The notes: a model not told the origin generated them from the letters alone. Positions 45,797 through 55,019 are shown, numbered from the stretch's first letter. The stretch is 64,000 nucleotides of DNA from Brevibacterium sp. UCMA 11754 (GCF_021532275.1 NZ_JACBOT010000031.1:186001-250000), one strand, 5' to 3'. Made by a program: numbers and translations.

Positions 45797-48361
45797 TCAG
45801 GCGGTGACCTCCTCCGGGTCGATGTCGCCCCGGAGTCCGCGCCATACGGGATGACGCAGACGACCGGCCTCGGTGATACCTCCGTATCGGACCTCACCGA
45901 CGAGGCTGGGCCGCACCCAGTTCGCATCACGTGACTCGGCGGCAGGAACATTCAGAGAAGGTGTCTTCCGGCTCAGGCGATCGAGCTGTGCCCGCACAGA
46001 CTGCAGTTGGTGGTCGTCGAAGCCGGTGCCCACACGACCCAGATAGACCAGACCGTCCTTTTCGTGGGCTGCCAGCAGCAGCGAGGCGAAGGTCTCGGAA
46101 CGTTCCCCTTTGCCGCTGCGCCACCCGACGATGATCACGTCTCGGGTCGAGGAATGTTTGAGCTTGGCCCAGGTTCGTGTCCGACGGCCCGGCAGATAGG
46201 TGCTGCCGGTCTGTTTCGCCATAACGCCTTCGAGCTGGAGTTCACGACTGGCCTCCATCGCCTTGTCGACGGTTCCTTCGAAAGCTGCCGGCACATGGAT
46301 GTGCTCACTCTCGGTGACCATGTCAAAGAGACGTTCGCGTCGTTCGAGATATGGGGTCTTCAGCAATGAAGCGCCATCTTCGTTCAACACATCGAAGACC
46401 ATCAGATACACCGGTGTGCGCTCACGTTCACGCTCAATGTCACTCTCACGCGTCAGCCCCATCCTGCGTTGCAGCCGCCCGAAGTCGGGGCGACTGCCCG
46501 GGCCCAGCGCAACGATCTCTGCGTCAAGGACGCAATCACCGTCCACACAGTCGGCGAGCTCGATGAGTTCGGGGTAGGCCTTCGTCATATCGTGACCATT
46601 ACGGCTGGTCAGCGCGATCGACCCGGACGAATCATCGGTGCCGGCACGCACGGAGGCGAGCGCTCGGATGCCGTCCCACTTCATTTCGAATGCCCAGTCC
46701 TCGGCCTGTCGGCGAACGGAGTGAAGGCTTCCGATACTGGCCAGCATCGGTGCCATGTCAGTGGGCTGGACATCTGTGGAGCCGGTGCGTTCGGGGCCGG
46801 TGTGCCCGTTTCGCTTGGAATCGGTGGGCTCAGGCGAGGGTTTGCCCCGCAGTGATGAGTTCGTGGTTGAGTCTTTGGTCAGGTGGATCATCCAGTTCTT
46901 CTCGGGTTCCTTGTTCGGCCCGTGCTCGCCGGTGTTGAACAGTGCGAATCGTCGTTCTCCCCCTAGGCCGCCGTCTTCGGCCCCATGGAGGACAGCGATG
47001 ATCTCGCGACCTTCCTTCCACTTCTCGAGTTCGTAGGTCCCCGAGTCCCAGATCGTGACCTCGCCCGCACCGTACTGTCCCTTCTCGATCGTGCCTTCGA
47101 AGCTTCCGTATTCGAGAGGGTGGTCCTCGGTCTGGATGGCCAGATGATTGTGCTTCGGATCGGTGGGCGGTCCTTTCGGCAGTGCCCACGAGACCAGCAC
47201 GCCTTCGTGTTCGAGTCGGAAGTCCCAGTGCAGGGTGCTGGCGTGATGTTCCTGGATGACGAAGGACAGCTCGTCCCCGCTGGTGCCGTGGCTTTCGGGC
47301 ACCGGTTCGCTGGTGTGCTTCGGGTCCCGTTTGGACCGATAGATGTCCAGGCGGTCGCGCGGCGCCTTCGATGAGTTCGACGATTCCTTCTTCGAAGCGG
47401 GTGCGGCTCCCGCCGAGGTGGGAGTCGGATTTGCTGAATCGCCGGCAGTCTTCGCCAACGGCTCGAGCAGATCGCCGTAATCGTCGATCCGCTCAAGGAC
47501 CTCCTCGAAGCGCAGCTGCTCGACAGCGGACGGGTCGTCGAGTTCGTCCCAAGTCCGCGGTGTCGCCACTGTGGGGGTGAACCGGCCGCGCAGAGAATAC
47601 GGGGCCACTGTCGTCTTCGCCGCTGAGTTCTGAGACCAGTCGATGAGCACCTTGTTCTCTCGCAGCGTCTTCTTCATGGCTGTGACGACGAGGTCCTTGT
47701 GATCGGCTTCGAGGCTGCGCGCCAACTCGTGGGCGACGTCGGAGATCTGCTGGCTTGATGCCGATCCATCGAGCGGCGCATAGAGATGGATCCCCTTGGA
47801 GCCACTGGTCACCGGGTAGGCGTCGAGATCCATCCCGGTCAGCAGCTCCCTGACCAGCTGTGCGACCTCGATACAGTCGGCCAGTTCGCGTCCTGGCCCC
47901 GGATCGAGGTCGAAGACCATGCGGTCAGGATGCCGTGCCGTCGACTCGATGGTGCCCGGGTCGGATGACCCCTTCGCGACCTGCCATTGAGGGATGTGGA
48001 TCTCGAGTGAGGCCATCTGCGCAAGGTAGGTCAATGTCGCGCGGTCCTGGACCAGCGGGTACCTTTTGGATCCGGTGGAATGACGGATGGAACGGGATGT
48101 GAGCCACGATGGTGCGGAATCGGGGAGGTTCTTCTCAAAGAACACGTCTCCCGGTTTCTGCGGTGTGCCGACACCGTCGACCCAACGTTTGCGGGTGGCG
48201 ATGCGGTCATGGGCGTGCCGGATCAGATGTTCGTGAATGCGAGCGTAATAGTCGAGCACCTCGCCCTTGGTTGTGCCTGTCTCGGGATAGAAGACCTTGT
48301 CGAGATTGGTCAGCGTCAACCGATGCCCGTCGACGGTGACTTTCTGTTCCTGGCGTGACAT
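45797..48361 (-). CDS. ligD: ATP-dependent DNA ligase D (POL-PE-LIG)
   Basis: The multifunctional enzyme of bacterial non-homologous end joining, 854 residues in the mycobacterial domain order. The polymerase/primase domain (about 1-300) has MVFDLDPGPG with its metal-binding Asp pair. The 3'-phosphoesterase domain (about 375-485) has HHASTLHWDFRLEHEGVLVS with the catalytic His. The ligase domain (about 530-854) has WAFEMKWDGIRAL with the nucleotidyl-accepting Lys (about 560) and ends in TWAKLKHS and a GEVRYGG OB-fold region. AGGAGG lies five bases before ATG 48361; the longer frame is not supported. Divergent from ku, with an insertion sequence between them. Confidence 0.95.
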   Translation of the reverse strand: MSRQEQKVTVDGHRLTLTNLDKVFYPETGTTKGEVLDYYARIHEHLIRHAHDRIATRKRWVDGVGTPQKPGDVFFEKNLPDSAPSWLTSRSIRHSTGSKRYPLVQDRATLTYLAQMASLEIHIPQWQVAKGSSDPGTIESTARHPDRMVFDLDPGPGRELADCIEVAQLVRELLTGMDLDAYPVTSGSKGIHLYAPLDGSASSQQISDVAHELARSLEADHKDLVVTAMKKTLRENKVLIDWSQNSAAKTTVAPYSLRGRFTPTVATPRTWDELDDPSAVEQLRFEEVLERIDDYGDLLEPLAKTAGDSANPTPTSAGAAPASKKESSNSSKAPRDRLDIYRSKRDPKHTSEPVPESHGTSGDELSFVIQEHHASTLHWDFRLEHEGVLVSWALPKGPPTDPKHNHLAIQTEDHPLEYGSFEGTIEKGQYGAGEVTIWDSGTYELEKWKEGREIIAVLHGAEDGGLGGERRFALFNTGEHGPNKEPEKNWMIHLTKDSTTNSSLRGKPSPEPTDSKRNGHTGPERTGSTDVQPTDMAPMLASIGSLHSVRRQAEDWAFEMKWDGIRALASVRAGTDDSSGSIALTSRNGHDMTKAYPELIELADCVDGDCVLDAEIVALGPGSRPDFGRLQRRMGLTRESDIERERERTPVYLMVFDVLNEDGASLLKTPYLERRERLFDMVTESEHIHVPAAFEGTVDKAMEASRELQLEGVMAKQTGSTYLPGRRTRTWAKLKHSSTRDVIIVGWRSGKGERSETFASLLLAAHEKDGLVYLGRVGTGFDDHQLQSVRAQLDRLSRKTPSLNVPAAESRDANWVRPSLVGEVRYGGITEAGRLRHPVWRGLRGDIDPEEVTA

Positions 48362-48502
48362 GGACACCTCCTGTGGTCTGTACGGTACCCGCTGACAGCA
48401 GAGTGCACGAGGGGGCACGGACGGTGGCGATGCCACGACCACCTCGGCGCTGGAGCCCTTCCAGGTCGGACGGGCCAGCAGGGCCAGTCGACGGGGGCGT
48501 AA

Positions 48503-48530
48503 TGCCTCATGTCAATATGCCCGCGAAATG
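48503..48530 (+). repeat. IS left terminal inverted repeat
   Basis: TGCCTCAT...TGCCCGCGAAATG, matching the reverse complement of the right end at 23 of 28 positions. Confidence 0.8.
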
Positions 48531-48537
48531 TTCTCGA

Positions 48538-48565
48538 TGCCTCACATAGATTTGCCCGCGAAACC
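48538..48565 (+). repeat. Extra internal copy of the IS end
   Basis: Direct repeat of the left end, 35 bases further in (TGCCTCAC...TTTGCCCGCGAAACC). It reaches the transposase stop codon. Possibly a second transposase-binding site, or the true left end. Confidence 0.7.
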
Positions 48566-49839
48566 TACCCAGTCTTGACTCGCACGCCCTTACGCACATC
48601 CGGCAGGGCTGACGGGAACGAAGCCAGATACATTTGCTCGGTCTTCTTACCCGATAGAACCAGCAATCGGTCCTGGACCCGGGCGATCTCAGCAGCGATC
48701 CTCGCCGGGTTGAGACTGTTGCGATACGCCGTCATGTCCTTCACCTGTTTCGGCGCTAAGACACCAGAATCGAGGAGCCTATCGAAGGGAGTCCGGGGCC
48801 GATCATAGACACGTTTACGTCGCCCATTCTTCGTCGCCCCATACCCGGTCGGCTTGATCGTGGGCATCAGATAATTGACCCGATCATTGACTAAACGCCA
48901 TAGCCGGTTGAGTGCTCGTCGTTCCAGGTCAGTGTCGTAACGGTAGTAGAACCCATACCGGCGTACGACGTGGTTGTTCTTTGACTCGATCGTGGCCTGA
49001 TCGTTCTTTTTATACGGCCGCGACCGGGTGAAGTAGATGCCCTTCGACCCGGCCCATTCGATGACGTATTGGTTGAGGAACTCCGACCCGTTATCGAAGT
49101 CCAAGCCAGTGATCTGAAATGGAATCTCACGAGCTGCGGTCTTCAACCCCGCCAGGATGTTCGTATGAGCGTTGTTACGCACCGTGCGCGTGAACGTCCA
49201 CCCCGTGTGGAAGTCGGTGAGGTTGAGCGTGCGTGCGAATTCCCCGGACTCAACGGGTCCGCAGTGGGCGACGGTGTCTCCTTCGAAGAAGCCGGGCTCG
49301 CCTTCGACATCGTCACCGGCCCGGCGGATCGTGATCGCTGAACGCAGCAAGGACCCGGGCTTCGTCGTCGAGATCCCGTTGATCGCGTCCCTGGCTCGCA
49401 CGGGTTTGAGGTACCGGTCGATCGTGGCCGGACTCATCGCAAGCAGTTCCTTACGCACCTTTTTGGTGTAGCGGTCCTGGCCGGGGGTGAGCTCGTTGTG
49501 GGCTTCGAGGAGGTCAAGGAGGATCCGCATCGTGGTGTGGAGGTATTTGCCGCATTGACCACCCGAGATCGCCCACACGCGCTGGAGGATTTTGACCGCG
49601 TCGTAGGAGTATTTCCTGGCCCGAGGTTGACGCGGATGCGAAGCGACTTGCTTGCCGCGGCCGGGTGGGTGTTTCGCGGCTTGGGTTAATCGCCGTCGTG
49701 CGTTGTCGCGGGTCCAGCCCGTGACGGCCATGACCTCGTTAAGAACAGTGCCCTTGTTCTTCTTCGAAGCCTTCTTGTATTCCCTGGCGTATTTCGTGGT
49801 GATCTCTGCTCGAGTCGCCATCGACAGTTCACTCCCCAT
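48565..49839 (-). CDS. DDE (rve integrase-type) transposase
   Basis: A 424-residue transposase filling the insertion sequence. The N-terminal part is basic with a helix-turn-helix (NEVMAVTGWTRDNARRRLTQ, about 34-53). The catalytic core has FFEGDTVAHCG (first Asp, about 193), ITGLDFDNGSEFLNQ (second Asp, about 253) and KKNDQATIESKNN (Glu, about 290), the D-D-35-E-type spacing of integrase-core transposases. It ends in a basic tail. ATG 49839 is used; ATG 49821 with GGGGAG upstream is possible. The frame is intact, so the element could be active. Confidence 0.88.
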   Translation of the reverse strand: MGSELSMATRAEITTKYAREYKKASKKNKGTVLNEVMAVTGWTRDNARRRLTQAAKHPPGRGKQVASHPRQPRARKYSYDAVKILQRVWAISGGQCGKYLHTTMRILLDLLEAHNELTPGQDRYTKKVRKELLAMSPATIDRYLKPVRARDAINGISTTKPGSLLRSAITIRRAGDDVEGEPGFFEGDTVAHCGPVESGEFARTLNLTDFHTGWTFTRTVRNNAHTNILAGLKTAAREIPFQITGLDFDNGSEFLNQYVIEWAGSKGIYFTRSRPYKKNDQATIESKNNHVVRRYGFYYRYDTDLERRALNRLWRLVNDRVNYLMPTIKPTGYGATKNGRRKRVYDRPRTPFDRLLDSGVLAPKQVKDMTAYRNSLNPARIAAEIARVQDRLLVLSGKKTEQMYLASFPSALPDVRKGVRVKTG

Positions 49840-49856
49840 AGCTTCCGAGGGTCCAC

Positions 49857-49884
49857 CATTTCGCGGGCAAAAGTATATGAGGCA
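49857..49884 (-). repeat. IS right terminal inverted repeat
   Basis: On the minus strand TGCCTCATATACTTTTGCCC then GCGAAATG; pairs with the left end. Confidence 0.8.
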
Positions 49885-49963
49885 CCGAGGGTGGCATCCG
49901 GGCTGTTTACGTGAGTCTGGTCGGGGGGTAGCCAAGGTGCTGAGACTGAGTTTCAATGGAGGT

Positions 49964-50869
49964 ATGAGAGCCATTTGGACCGGATCGATTGTGTTTGGTC
50001 TCGTCAACGTGCCGGTGAAGCTGTACTCGGCCACCGAGAACCACGATGTCAGCATGCACCAGGTGCATGAGAAGGACGGCGGACGCATCCGCAATCAACA
50101 CCGTTGTCAGGAGTGCGGGAAAGTCGTTGAGTTCGACGACATGGTCAAGGCCTACGACGACGGCGACAACCGCGTGATTCTCACGAAAGACGATTTCGAA
50201 GCCCTGCCCGCCGATGAGAATGACGACCTTGACGTCCTCCAGTTCGTGCCCAACGATCAGATCGACCCGATCATGCTGGAGAAATCGTATTTCCTGGAGC
50301 CGACGTCGAAGACACCGAAGGCCTATCTGCTGCTGCGGCAGACGCTCGAAGACACCGACCGCACGGCCATCGTGAAGATCACTCTGCGCACCCGCACCCG
50401 ACTGGCGATCCTGCGAGTGTGTGGAAAGGTGCTCATGATCCAGACATTGCGGTGGGCCGATGAGATCCGCGACGTCGACTTCAAGGGAGTGAACTCCCAG
50501 GCGAAGATCTCCAAAAAGGAAATGGAGATGTCAGCCAAACTCGTCGAATCGTATTCGGAGGACTTCACACCGGAGGAGTTCAACGACGACTACCAGGACG
50601 AACTGCGCAAGCTCATCGACGCGAAGATCGACAAGGGAGAGACCCTCGACCTGGAAAAGGCCTTCCCTGACGAGGACGAGGACGAAGAACCCGGCGGCGA
50701 CGTCATCGACCTGATGGAGGCGCTGCGCAAATCCGTCGACACCTCACGCTCCTCGAAGAAGGGCTCGAGCAGATCCGGGTCGAAGAAGAGTTCGAGCAAA
50801 TCGGGTGCGAAGAGTACGTCTGGGAAGTCCTCGTCCTCGAAGTCGGGTGCGAAGAAGAAGACAGGATAA
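49964..50869 (+). CDS. ku: Ku DNA end-binding protein (NHEJ)
   Basis: Homodimeric ring protein that binds DNA ends and recruits LigD; 301 residues. The N-terminus MRAIWTGSIVFGLVNVPVKL is the conserved bacterial Ku start, which decides ATG 49964 even though GGAGG lies only one base before it; GTG 49937 is in frame as an alternative. The core beta-barrel region includes KAYLLLRQTLEDTDRTAIVK (about 120). A Lys- and Ser-rich C-terminal tail of about 40 residues (SGSKKSSSKSGAK type repeats) matches the DNA-binding tails of actinobacterial Ku. ligD is the divergent neighbour across the insertion sequence. Confidence 0.95.
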   Translation: MRAIWTGSIVFGLVNVPVKLYSATENHDVSMHQVHEKDGGRIRNQHRCQECGKVVEFDDMVKAYDDGDNRVILTKDDFEALPADENDDLDVLQFVPNDQIDPIMLEKSYFLEPTSKTPKAYLLLRQTLEDTDRTAIVKITLRTRTRLAILRVCGKVLMIQTLRWADEIRDVDFKGVNSQAKISKKEMEMSAKLVESYSEDFTPEEFNDDYQDELRKLIDAKIDKGETLDLEKAFPDEDEDEEPGGDVIDLMEALRKSVDTSRSSKKGSSRSGSKKSSSKSGAKSTSGKSSSSKSGAKKKTG

Positions 50870-50898
50870 CGCGAAGCAAGAACAGCAGAGGAGTTCGC

Positions 50899-52149
50899 AT
50901 GATACGCCGTCCCTTCGACAGCACCGCCTCCTTCCTCAACGAGGGATACGCATTCGTCTCCTCTCGCTGTGACACATGGGACACCGATCTCTTCACCACG
51001 AGACTGTTCCTTCAGCCGACCACATTCATCCGGGGCGAGGAAGCAGCTGGGCTCTTCTACGAGGGCAATCGGTTCACCCGTGAGGCCGCCGTGCCCCCGA
51101 GTGTTCAGCACCTGCTGCAGGACAAGGGGTCAGTCCAAGCTCTGGACGGGGTCGAGCACCACCGGAGAAAGCAGGCGTTCCTGTCCCTGATGGGCGAGGA
51201 CGCGATGTCCGGCCTCGGGGAGATCTTCGACGAAGAGTGGGCCGAGACGCTGGAAACGCGTCCTGGGCCACGACGCATCGTTCTTCATGATTTCGCCCGG
51301 GACGTGCTGACTCGCACAGCCTGCCGGTGGGCGGGGGTCCCCCTGGAGGCGACCGATGTCCGGAAACTGAGCAGTGAACTGGGCATGATGATCGATCACG
51401 TTGCCAAAGCCGGCCCTGCGAACTGGTATGCGCAGTGGCGCAGACGCGGCACGGAAACCTGGGCGGCCAGTCTCATCGAGAAGGTTCGTCAGGGGGCTCT
51501 GTCACCTGCGCCGGGCTCTGCACTCTTCGTCTTCGCCCATCACACCGATTCTGCTGGCCAGGAGCTCTCTTCCGAGGTGGCCGCGGTCGAACTCATCAAC
51601 ATCCTGCGTCCGATTGCGGCGGTTGCCCGCTTCATCGTCTTCGCCGCTGTCGCTCTCGTTCACCATCCGCGCTGGCGCGATACGTTCGCATCCGGTGACG
51701 AGACCGATCTGGAACCATTCGTCCAGGAGGTCCGTCGCTTCTACCCGTTCTTCCCGGCAGTCCCGGGCAGAGTCCATGAGCCATTCAATTGGCGTGGGCA
51801 CCGGTTCGACGAAGGCGACCGTGTCATCCTCGACCTCTACGGCACCTGTCACGATCGCAGACTGTGGACGGACCCCGACAGTCTTCAACCCGAGCGCTTC
51901 CGCGGCTTCAGCTGGGACGAGCACCCCAACACGCTGATCGCGCAAGGTGCCGGCAGGCACTCCGAGAACCACCGCTGTCCCGGGGAATGGAGTACGGTCG
52001 AAATCCTCAAACGAGCCGTGCGTCTGCTGGTCAGCAGCGGACTCGACGTGCCCACGCAGGACCTGTCCATTCCCCTCAACCAGTTCCCCGCACTGCCGCG
52101 CAGCGGGTTCGTCTTCCACTACTCGGGCAGACCAGGTTCAGACATCTGA
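50899..52149 (+). CDS. CYP152-family cytochrome P450 fatty-acid peroxygenase
   Basis: A 416-residue P450 that should use hydrogen peroxide to oxidise fatty acids. The heme loop is GAGRHSENHRCPGEWS (Cys about 360), and the I-helix has NILRPIAAVARF (about 234-245), where Arg-Pro replaces the acid-alcohol pair of ordinary P450s. Both are CYP152 hallmarks. In the region KGSVQALDGVEHHRRK (about 76-91) the residue matching position 85 of P450-BSbeta/OleT is Gln, as in the hydroxylating P450-BSbeta, not His as in the decarboxylase OleT; this alignment is by eye. GAGGAG lies six bases before ATG 50899. It starts 29 bases after ku, so the two may be co-transcribed. Confidence 0.9.
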   Translation: MIRRPFDSTASFLNEGYAFVSSRCDTWDTDLFTTRLFLQPTTFIRGEEAAGLFYEGNRFTREAAVPPSVQHLLQDKGSVQALDGVEHHRRKQAFLSLMGEDAMSGLGEIFDEEWAETLETRPGPRRIVLHDFARDVLTRTACRWAGVPLEATDVRKLSSELGMMIDHVAKAGPANWYAQWRRRGTETWAASLIEKVRQGALSPAPGSALFVFAHHTDSAGQELSSEVAAVELINILRPIAAVARFIVFAAVALVHHPRWRDTFASGDETDLEPFVQEVRRFYPFFPAVPGRVHEPFNWRGHRFDEGDRVILDLYGTCHDRRLWTDPDSLQPERFRGFSWDEHPNTLIAQGAGRHSENHRCPGEWSTVEILKRAVRLLVSSGLDVPTQDLSIPLNQFPALPRSGFVFHYSGRPGSDI

Positions 52150-52220
52150 GGTACGAGTATCTGATCAGAGGTGCCGGCCAGGCGCGAGCGGAAACCGTAG
52201 ACAGCGAAGAAGGGACTGGA

Positions 52221-53648
52221 ATGAACTATTCGTCACACGATGAGAAGATCCCCACCCCTGACGGCATCGACATGACGAAGATGCCACCCGAGAAGAAGCG
52301 CACGCTCAAGCGAGCCATCGGCGGTTCAGCACTGGGCAACGCGGTCGAGTGGTTCGACTACGGCGTCTATTCCTATGTCTCCGTCTACATCGCCAGCGCC
52401 TTCTTCCCCGGCGAGTGGGGTGTCGTCCTCACTTTCGCAGTTCTCGCTCTGTCCTTTGTCTTCCGGCCCCTGGGAGGCTTCATCCTCGGGCCCCTGGGCG
52501 ACAAGGTCGGCCGCCAGCACGTGATGGTTCTGACTATCATCATGATGACGATTCCGACCACGCTCATCGGAATTCTGCCCGGCTATGCCACACTCGGGGC
52601 ATTCGCACCGATCCTGCTGTTGTTGTGCCGCATGGTCCAAGGCTTCTCCACCGGCGGCGAGTACGGCGGTGCCGCCGTCTACATGGCAGAATCGGCACCC
52701 GACAGACGCAGAGGCTTCTGCGGGTCCTTCCTCGAGATGGGCACCCTGGCGGGAACAGCCTCGGCGGCATTCGTCTGCACCATCCTCCTGGTCGTCGTCG
52801 GCTCCGACGGCATGGAGGCCGGCTGGTGGAGACTGCCCTTCCTGCTGACCCTGCCCCTGGGTGCCGTCGCGCTCTGGCTGCGGATGAAGCTCGATGAACC
52901 GGAGGCGTTCTCACAGACCACTTCACGGCAGCAGGCCAACCGGAAGCCGTTCCAGGAGCTGTTCACCGGGTACAAGAAACAGATCCTCATGCTCATGGCC
53001 TTCGTCGTGCTGCTCAACGTCGGCCAGTACATGGTGCTGACGTACATGCCTACCTACCTCAGCGGCATTCTGGGCCACTCCGAGGTCACGAGCAACTTCA
53101 TGCTTGTCGGGCTGCTGTTGGCGATGATAGCTGTCGTCAGTCCGCTGGGCAGGCTCACGGATACGATCGGGCGCAAACCGGTGCTCTACACCTCGGCGAT
53201 CGGCTTCATCGTCCTCGCCATCCCCGCATTCATGCTCATGCACGCCGAAAGCCGCGGGCTCCAATTCCTGGGACTGGGCATCATCGCGCTGCTGCAGGTG
53301 ATGATGCAGTCCTGCGTCTCGGCGACGCTGCCGGCGATCTTCCCCACCCAGGTGCGGTTCTCCGGCTTCGCCATCGGCTACAACATCTCCACCGCCATCT
53401 TCGGTGGGACCACGGCAGCGGTGAACACCTTCGTCATTCAAAAGACCGGGTTCGATCTGTTCCCGGCCTTCTACCTTGCGGGGGCCGGGATCATCGGCCT
53501 CATCGGCATCCACTTCTTCAATGAGACGGCGGGACGTCCGATCAACGGCGTCACTCCCCCGGGCTCCGAAGACGAGGAGCTTGCCGACATGGGCTATGAG
53601 CTCATCGGTTTCAACGACAAGGGTGCCGAGGCTGATGACAGCGTCTGA
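52221..53648 (+). CDS. MFS transporter, metabolite:H+ symporter (MHS) family, ProP-like
   Basis: A 475-residue inner-membrane transporter with about 12 hydrophobic segments. Family motifs: IGGSALGNAVEWFDYGVYSY (about 34-53), LGDKVGRQHVM (about 94-104, between helices 2 and 3), RMVQGFSTGGEYGGAAVYMA (about 138-157) and SPLGRLTDTIGRKP (between helices 8 and 9). MHS proteins carry compatible solutes, citrate, alpha-ketoglutarate, shikimate and similar; the substrate cannot be read. The frame opens far upstream inside the P450 gene, but ATG 52221 with AAGGG seven bases before gives the normal N-terminus. It follows the P450 by about 70 bases. Confidence 0.9.
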   Translation: MNYSSHDEKIPTPDGIDMTKMPPEKKRTLKRAIGGSALGNAVEWFDYGVYSYVSVYIASAFFPGEWGVVLTFAVLALSFVFRPLGGFILGPLGDKVGRQHVMVLTIIMMTIPTTLIGILPGYATLGAFAPILLLLCRMVQGFSTGGEYGGAAVYMAESAPDRRRGFCGSFLEMGTLAGTASAAFVCTILLVVVGSDGMEAGWWRLPFLLTLPLGAVALWLRMKLDEPEAFSQTTSRQQANRKPFQELFTGYKKQILMLMAFVVLLNVGQYMVLTYMPTYLSGILGHSEVTSNFMLVGLLLAMIAVVSPLGRLTDTIGRKPVLYTSAIGFIVLAIPAFMLMHAESRGLQFLGLGIIALLQVMMQSCVSATLPAIFPTQVRFSGFAIGYNISTAIFGGTTAAVNTFVIQKTGFDLFPAFYLAGAGIIGLIGIHFFNETAGRPINGVTPPGSEDEELADMGYELIGFNDKGAEADDSV

Positions 53649-53747
53649 GAACCCCCTTGCGCCAGCCCTGCTGATGGCGCGATTATGACAGATAGGCCGC
53701 AGGCCTCGTATGGGTCAGGACCTGCTGCCCAACCGAAAGGAAGAGCA

Positions 53748-53948
53748 ATGAGCAAAGAGAACTCCCACAAGGCCGAAGAATTCAAGGGCAAGGCAAAAGC
53801 CGCTGCCGGCAAGGCCACCGATGACGAATCTCTCCAGGCAGAGGGAAAAGCCGACGTGGTCCAGGCCAAAGGCAAAGAGGCTGGCGAGAAAGCCAAGGAC
53901 GCCGCTCGCGGCGTCGCCAACTCGCTCAAGGACTCCCCTGAGAGCTGA
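53748..53948 (+). CDS. CsbD-family stress protein
   Basis: A 66-residue, highly charged Lys/Ala/Glu-rich protein with the CsbD pattern (EEFKGKAKAAAGKATDDESL then QAEGKADVVQAKGK, about 10-43). CsbD proteins are induced by general stress; their biochemical role is unknown. AAAGGAAG lies five bases before ATG 53748; the frame's earlier start is not supported. A GGGAGTGGCAGTTCATTGCC stretch with GCTCCC after it, just past the stop, forms a weak hairpin. Confidence 0.85.
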   Translation: MSKENSHKAEEFKGKAKAAAGKATDDESLQAEGKADVVQAKGKEAGEKAKDAARGVANSLKDSPES

Positions 53949-54167
53949 GACGCAACTGATCTGAGAATGGGAGTGGCAGTTCATTGCCGCTCCCATTCCT
54001 CTGTGTATCTCAAGCATCGCGGCATGGACGCCGCGGAAACTGCTCGGACACCTGATGAGTGCGAATTCGAAAAACTACGGTTGACGAGCAATCCGCTGAG
54101 CCGACTTCTCCGAATACACACTGTGCGGTCCCGAACGGGACTGTCCACAGAAGAGAAGGGAAGCACC

Positions 54168-54977
54168 ATGCGCACAGCAAAGAAGCTCATGCTCACACCC
54201 GTCCTTGCCTTGACTGCCTTCGGTCTGGCAACAGGCCCCGCAGCCGCGGCGACCGCGAGTGATACCGGCGGCGAAGACAGTTGGACCTACCAGGCCGACC
54301 TCGGCGAAATCAATGACAGCGGAGCATCAGGCGACATCATGATCACCCTCAAGGGCAATCAGGCGATGGTCACCGAACACGTCGAAGGCCTGGCCGAGAC
54401 GTTCATGGACGGGCCCTACCCGCACGTCCAGCACATCCATGTGAAGGCCGATGGCAGTGCCGAATGCCCCACACCCTCAGCCGACGAGAATGGTGACGGC
54501 ATCGTCAACACACCCGAAGGCGGAGCCGCCTACGGTGAAGTTGCCACGACCTTGACGGACTCCGGTGACACCAGTGCCAAAGCGGCCGTCGACGTCGACC
54601 ACGCCGGCATCAAGGGCGGCTCGGCGACATACAAGCGCACCATCGATCTCGATGACAAGACCGCAGACGCCATCAAGGACGGCCGCGCCTCTGTCGTCGT
54701 CCACGGCCTCAACCCAGAGAACCTGTCGAAGGATGTCCAGGACGCGAAGAGCCCGCTCGATGACAGCCTGCCGCAGGCCGCCACTGCCCCTGCTCTGTGC
54801 GGAACTCTCGCGGACAGCCAGATGGGACAGCCGCCCAAGGGCGGACCTGACACCGGTGGCGGAAGCACCGCTGGCACTGATGACACCGTGATGCTGGCCG
54901 CTGGCGGCGGCGTGCTCGTCGCAGCGGGAGCCGCCTTTGTGATCTCGCGGAAGAAGAAGACGACCAGCGCTCACTGA
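54168..54977 (+). CDS. Secreted CHRD-like surface protein with sortase-type C-terminus
   Basis: A 269-residue exported protein. The N-terminal signal peptide ends near GPAAAATA (about 22-30). The body resembles a CHRD domain: HVQHIHVKADGSAECP (about 85-100), AAYGEVATTLTDSGDTS, and a VVVHGLNPEN stretch near 180, with two Cys residues (ECP and ALCG). The C-terminus reads GGPDTGGGS, then a hydrophobic helix (VMLAAGGGVLVAAGAAFVIS) and RKKK, the order of a sortase sorting signal with a degenerate LPxTG. AAGGGAAG lies about five bases before ATG 54168. It is 42 bases upstream of a sortase gene, its probable processing enzyme. Ligand or role unknown. Confidence 0.78.
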   Translation: MRTAKKLMLTPVLALTAFGLATGPAAAATASDTGGEDSWTYQADLGEINDSGASGDIMITLKGNQAMVTEHVEGLAETFMDGPYPHVQHIHVKADGSAECPTPSADENGDGIVNTPEGGAAYGEVATTLTDSGDTSAKAAVDVDHAGIKGGSATYKRTIDLDDKTADAIKDGRASVVVHGLNPENLSKDVQDAKSPLDDSLPQAATAPALCGTLADSQMGQPPKGGPDTGGGSTAGTDDTVMLAAGGGVLVAAGAAFVISRKKKTTSAH

Positions 54978-55019
54978 TCGAGCCCAGGCTGTCCCACAGC
55001 AGAGAGGAAGACACCAGTC

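Larger units (their letters stand above)
48503..49884. mobile_element. Insertion sequence, about 1.38 kb, between ligD and ku
   Basis: Bounded by 28-base inverted ends, left 48503-48530 and right 49857-49884, 23 of 28 identical. Both begin TGCCTCAT and share TGCCCGCGAAATG. A third, directly repeated copy of the end lies inside the left end (48538-48565). It contains one DDE-type transposase gene. No target-site duplication is visible: the left flank ends GCGTAA and the right flank starts CCGAGG. I could not assign it to a named IS family. Confidence 0.8.

Noticed and set aside
48490..49900. Target-site duplication flanking the insertion sequence
   Set aside because: Flanks GCGTAA and CCGAGG do not match, and using the internal end copy does not produce a match either.
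50740..50860. Repeated codons for Ser, Lys and Gly as a DNA repeat element
   Set aside because: They encode the known basic tail of actinobacterial Ku, so no separate repeat is called.
51789..52220. Long N-terminal extension of the MHS transporter
   Set aside because: It runs out of frame through the P450 gene; ATG 52221 has a ribosome-binding site and gives the normal family N-terminus.
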